Assembly: GCA_965216105.1 (NCBI GenBank)
Contig: OZ244147.1
Coordinates: 434,001 to 498,000, forward strand
Reading direction: 5' to 3'
DNA: 64,000 bases
Source: JAALLB01 sp017643495
GTDB taxonomy: Bacteria; Pseudomonadota; Alphaproteobacteria; Rhizobiales; Rhizobiaceae
Position numbers and translations under genes: made by a program. The notes beneath the pieces are model-generated. The model worked only from the letters and a program-made list of their open reading frames with translations, was not told where the DNA came from and made no database searches. Below, piece by piece: positions 61,388-64,000 of this stretch (position 1 is its first letter; each line of letters starts with the position of its first letter).

Positions 61388-61461
61388 CATGATTTGCTAT
61401 TCACGGCATTGTGCGAAGCGGGTTGTTTCGCCTCCATGATTCAAGCATTCGAGGGCAATAA

Positions 61462-61764
61462 ATGACGGGCTCGCAAATTGGTAAACTGGCTTCCAAGTTC
61501 CTGAAGGACCGCTCCGGCGACTTTGCAATGCAATCAGCCTTGATGTTTGCGGCACTGGCTGTCGTTGGTGCCCTGGTGGTTGCCCCGCTGCTTGACAATG
61601 CAACCCGGCAACATGCTGCAAATGGCGCCTATGGGATTGATCCCTTTACGACAGCTTCGACAAGGGCCACGCAAGGAACCACTCGTACCTATACAGTGCG
61701 AAAGAGTATTCTTGACGACAGGGAAAGGATTATCTGTCGTACTGCCGGTGGTTCCCGCTGTTGA
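61462..61764 (+). CDS. Pilin-like (Flp/TadE-type) small membrane protein
   Basis: Protein of 100 residues with one membrane helix near the N-terminus: KDRSGDFAMQSALMFAALAV and VGALVVAPLLD resemble the class III signal and helix of Flp/TadE-type pilins (G-x4-E-type site; here GDFAMQS). The rest is polar, with CRTAGGSRC at the end. A ribosome site GGGCA lies just before the ATG. A second short pilin-like frame follows at 61834. No tad secretion genes are nearby, so the identification is tentative; a near-consensus CtrA box upstream would fit, because CtrA controls pilin genes in Caulobacter. Confidence 0.6.
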   Translation: MTGSQIGKLASKFLKDRSGDFAMQSALMFAALAVVGALVVAPLLDNATRQHAANGAYGIDPFTTASTRATQGTTRTYTVRKSILDDRERIICRTAGGSRC

Positions 61765-61833
61765 AAATTGTATCCGTGTTGTGAATGGCGCCAAGTTCTG
61801 CCGGTCATTGAGGCAAAATGCGGGGCAATTTTC

Positions 61834-62016
61834 ATGCTTTACAGGCACCAACCAAGGTCATTACGTGGTGAGCCAAGCGTCATTGACAGTTCTTTTCTTG
61901 CAGCATTCATCACACTGCTGATTATTGGATCTGTCCATTATTTGGGATCAGGACTGTTGCCAGTTCAGGAAGATGCTGGCGAGATAACTGTTTTTCTGTA
62001 CAACGGATTTGAATAA
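61834..62016 (+). CDS. Possible Flp-pilin-like small protein, 60 residues
   Basis: An ATG at 61834 starts a 60-residue frame. The stretch RGEPSVIDSSFLAAFITLLI, then IGSVHYLGSGL, aligns by eye with Flp pilins (G-x4-EYGLIAALI...IGAV..LG), with E-Y replaced by D-S at the key positions. The ribosome site GCGGGG is about 9 bases upstream. It may be a degenerate pilin copy or a minor pilin. Coding status is uncertain; the previous gene's stop is 70 bases upstream. Confidence 0.45.
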   Translation: MLYRHQPRSLRGEPSVIDSSFLAAFITLLIIGSVHYLGSGLLPVQEDAGEITVFLYNGFE

Positions 62017-62022
62017 CCCTCT

Positions 62023-62901
62023 TCAAAGTACATCGCGAAGATGTTTCTTTGCGCTGCCCGGTTCCAGGGGTTGCTGTTGCGAGCTGTGCGGCTTCCAGCC
62101 TGACAGGTAAATGATTTCCACACTCGCACGAAGGCGGCCATCCGGATCAGAATGATTGTCGCGATAAATCTCTTCTGCAAGGCGGAAGAGCTCGCGGGAG
62201 CCAAAGGCCGGAGGTTCAGAAAAAGCGCTGTTTGCACCCATTGCCCGCAGGTCCTTCACAAGCCCCTTTAGAGAACCGTAGCGAACGGTCAGGAGATCGG
62301 AGTCTACAACAGGTAGCGCAAAGCCTGCCCGCTGAAGCAGGTTTCCTGCTTGTCGCACTTCCACGAACGGATCAATCCTGAGTGATGCAGCGCCGGTCAA
62401 TATGCTTTCAGCTTCCACAAGGCTGGCACGAAGTTCTGAAAGCGTACGTTCACCTGGAAGGCATGCCATGAGAAGGCCGTCTTCAACAAGACAATGCCTG
62501 ATCTGGCTCAGCATGCCTGGTAGGTCATTGATACGGTGAAGACTGAAGACCGATGTTACAAGATGAACCGAGTTTCTTTGCAGTGGCAGCAGTTCCCGGC
62601 TTTCGGGGTGAACATCTTCATCTGTTACGCCGGATTTCTGCATGGTGCCCGGCATTGTGATCCGGAATACTCTTGAAACTTTTTCAGAAGAGGAAAGCAT
62701 CTCCGTCATGCATTCGAACGGAGAAAGAAAATCTGCTGCAACCGGAAATTCACGATTTGTCGCATCCAGCCGGTCGGCAATGGTTGCAGCTGCTTCGCGA
62801 TGCAGGAAATCTGCTCCCGTACCGGTCATTGCAATTGCACGGCGCTCGATTGCGTCCAGCCTAGATGAGGCGAACAATTTGGGGGGACTCGTCTTATTCA
62901 T
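62023..62901 (-). CDS. Methyltransferase-fold protein (BioC/NDUFAF5-like) with degenerate SAM motif
   Basis: Class I methyltransferase-like protein of 292 residues. The later landmarks LVTSVFSLHRINDLPGMLSQ, IRHCLVEDGLLMACLPGERT and AGNLLQRAGFALPVVDSD are clear. Motif I, usually D-x-G-x-G-x-G, reads AADFLSPFECMTEML, without the glycines. It resembles the NDUFAF5 (complex I assembly) branch that in Hyphomicrobiales lies beside comF. Catalysis may be lost or altered. Divergent from comF with a 22-base gap between starts. Confidence 0.8.
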   Translation of the reverse strand: MNKTSPPKLFASSRLDAIERRAIAMTGTGADFLHREAAATIADRLDATNREFPVAADFLSPFECMTEMLSSSEKVSRVFRITMPGTMQKSGVTDEDVHPESRELLPLQRNSVHLVTSVFSLHRINDLPGMLSQIRHCLVEDGLLMACLPGERTLSELRASLVEAESILTGAASLRIDPFVEVRQAGNLLQRAGFALPVVDSDLLTVRYGSLKGLVKDLRAMGANSAFSEPPAFGSRELFRLAEEIYRDNHSDPDGRLRASVEIIYLSGWKPHSSQQQPLEPGSAKKHLRDVL

Positions 62902-62923
62902 CCCGATTTAATAAACTTTGCGG

Positions 62924-63691
62924 ATGCAACTTTCTACTGCAGCGCGAAAGCTGGGCAGCCGAATTGCCGGAATTGTTCGGACCATTCCTGAAATAATGGT
63001 GCCTGGGACTTGTCTTGTTTGTGAAAAACATGTTCGGGAACAAGGCGGGTGTTGCCCGCAATGCTGGAGCAGGCTTCGGTTCATTTCCAGGCCCTATTGC
63101 CCGGTAATGGGAACGCCATTCTCCATTGACATGGGGTCTGGGTTTTTATCTGCAGAAGCAATTGCCGAACCGCCCCCTTTCGACCGTTTGCGGGCTGTGA
63201 TGCTGTATGATGACGTTGCAAGAAAACTGGTAGCGTCCGTCAAGTATTCTGACCGTACCGATCTTGTTCCCTGGATTGCCAACTGGATGGCAGTGGCAGG
63301 TGCGGAACTCGTGGAACATGCCGACATGATCATACCGGTTCCCCTGCATCCTTCCAGGCTGCATGCTCGACGGTTCAATCAGGCAGGTGAGATGGCCAGA
63401 CATGTTTGCAGGAGTGCCGGCAAGCCCTTTCAACCTGAATGCCTGATTCGCAAGAGACGGACGAAACAGCAGGTTGGCCTCAGTGAACGCGCACGCGCGA
63501 GGAACGTCTCCGGGGCATTTGTCGTGCCTGAGCAAAAGAAGGCGGATGTGAAAGGAAAGGCTGTCTTGCTGGTCGATGATGTTTACACAACTGGTGCAAC
63601 ATCCAAGGCAGCAGCGCGTGCCCTCAAGCGTGGCGGAGCATCGCAAGTGGACGTGCTTGTCTTTGCAAAGGTTGAAACGGTTGCCACGTGA
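62924..63691 (+). CDS. comF: ComF family protein (double zinc ribbon and phosphoribosyltransferase)
   Basis: Protein of 255 residues. An N-terminal zinc ribbon (CLVCEKHVREQGGCCPQCW) is followed by a phosphoribosyltransferase domain whose PRPP loop is VLLVDDVYTTGAT, preceded by IIPVPLHPSRLHARRFNQA. ComF-type proteins take part in DNA uptake or purine-related metabolism in other bacteria; the role in this lineage is not known. I use the ATG at 62924; a TTG at 62918 is possible. grxC follows on the same strand after 43 bases. Confidence 0.92.
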   Translation: MQLSTAARKLGSRIAGIVRTIPEIMVPGTCLVCEKHVREQGGCCPQCWSRLRFISRPYCPVMGTPFSIDMGSGFLSAEAIAEPPPFDRLRAVMLYDDVARKLVASVKYSDRTDLVPWIANWMAVAGAELVEHADMIIPVPLHPSRLHARRFNQAGEMARHVCRSAGKPFQPECLIRKRRTKQQVGLSERARARNVSGAFVVPEQKKADVKGKAVLLVDDVYTTGATSKAAARALKRGGASQVDVLVFAKVETVAT

Positions 63692-63734
63692 GACCTATAT
63701 CTGTTTCAATGACAAACATTTCTGAAAGTTCATA

Positions 63735-63992
63735 ATGGCAGATGTAGTTCTTTACACCCGAAAATTCTGTGGCTATTGCAGCGCGGCGAAATCCCTTCTT
63801 CGAAAGAAAAATGTCAATTTTCGTGAGTTTGACGGGACTTATGACAACGATGTCCGCAAGGAAATGATCCAAAAGGCCAATGGCGCAAGCACCTTTCCGC
63901 AGATTTTCATCAATGGTGAGCATGTTGGCGGCTGTGACGAACTGCATGCCCTTGAGCAGGCAGGGAAACTGGACCCGATGCTGGATGGTTGA
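63735..63992 (+). CDS. grxC: Glutaredoxin 3
   Basis: Dithiol glutaredoxin of 85 residues that reduces disulfides with glutathione. The thioredoxin fold begins VVLYTRKFCGYCSAAKSLL, with active site CGYC (the usual is CPYC), and the GSH-binding parts are TFPQIFINGEHVGG and CDELHAL. The gene order comF-grxC is widespread in Hyphomicrobiales. An ATG at 63996, 4 bases after the stop, may start the next gene, which is cut by the window edge. Confidence 0.95.
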   Translation: MADVVLYTRKFCGYCSAAKSLLRKKNVNFREFDGTYDNDVRKEMIQKANGASTFPQIFINGEHVGGCDELHALEQAGKLDPMLDG

Positions 63993-64000
63993 AACATGAG

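Noticed and set aside
60512..61390. Open frame of 292 codons on the minus strand opposite GNAT and mutT
   Set aside because: It overlaps two well supported genes on the plus strand, and the translation is rich in Arg/Pro/Ser without domain features.
1..64000. CRISPR arrays, insertion sequences, prophage genes or rRNA
   Set aside because: I saw no regularly spaced repeats, no transposase or phage frames and no rRNA segments; the only recombinase is the housekeeping XerD type.

Overview
The window looks like chromosomal DNA of an alphaproteobacterium, most likely of the order Hyphomicrobiales (Rhizobiales). Supporting signs are the aerobic cobaltochelatase pair CobS/CobT, CarD beside an RpoH-type sigma factor, BA14K-like, DUF1127 and DUF2256 small proteins, a Suv3-type helicase joined to an S4 protein, the order xerD / small membrane protein / aroK-aroB-HlyC, the order methyltransferase / comF / grxC, and perfect CtrA-type boxes (TTAA-N7-TTAAC). 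A TAXI-type TRAP transporter, choline dehydrogenase and many acyl-CoA enzymes would fit a marine or host-associated heterotroph; the genus cannot be told. No insertion sequence, prophage, CRISPR array or rRNA operon was seen. There is one tRNA gene, tRNA-Arg(CCU). The first gene is cut by the left edge, and an ATG that may start another gene lies in the last bases.

Layout. 0-3.3 kb: M20 amidohydrolase (5' partial), GNAT acetyltransferase, Crp-type regulator, TauE/SafE-like permease. 3.4-6.6 kb: a membrane GGDEF-EAL protein followed by a FeeM/LuxI-like N-acyl synthase that carries a perfect CtrA box. 6.7-12.9 kb: glutaryl-CoA dehydrogenase, EamA permease, betA-betI with a palindromic operator, trmFO. 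13-17 kb: small genes (DUF1127, DUF2256, two BA14K-like secreted proteins), a quinone-reductase-like enzyme divergent from an HxlR regulator, the tRNA, and an unknown 189-residue protein with another CtrA box. 17.1-21.3 kb: a TonB-dependent receptor joined to an SbmA/BacA-like ABC protein. 21.4-31.5 kb: a LysR-centred catabolic locus, with enoyl-CoA hydratase and an acyl-CoA dehydrogenase on one side and thiolase-like protein, DUF35 protein, TAXI-TRAP transporter and ADP-forming acyl-CoA synthetase on the other. 31.7-41.5 kb: ugd, M48 lipoprotein, rpoH, carD, fdxA, S4 protein, Suv3-like helicase, DUF3108 protein. 41.7-47.3 kb: rpmB, phytase-esterase-like protein, cobT, cobS, J-domain protein, bolA. 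47.3-64 kb: LysR, xerD, a 47-residue membrane protein, aroK, aroB, a CNNM/CorC-type protein, accA, L,D-transpeptidase, secA, parvulin PPIase, argJ, GNAT, mutT, two pilin-like small proteins, a methyltransferase-fold protein, comF, grxC.

How the genes work together. The most system-like part is the 21.4-31.5 kb locus: one LysR regulator sits between two divergent gene sets that together could import an organic acid (TRAP), activate it to a CoA thioester, and carry out dehydrogenation, hydration and C-C cleavage. The glutaryl-CoA-dehydrogenase-like enzyme hints at a dicarboxylate. The cleavage enzyme lacks the thiolase cysteine and is paired with a DUF35 partner, which recalls retro-aldolases of steroid side-chain degradation. 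A second theme is possible CtrA control: three perfect boxes lie in intergenic DNA, in front of the FeeM-like synthase, the DUF2256 gene and the unknown 189-residue protein, and one-mismatch versions precede the GGDEF-EAL gene and the pilin-like gene. All functions are read from sequence patterns; none was tested by database search.
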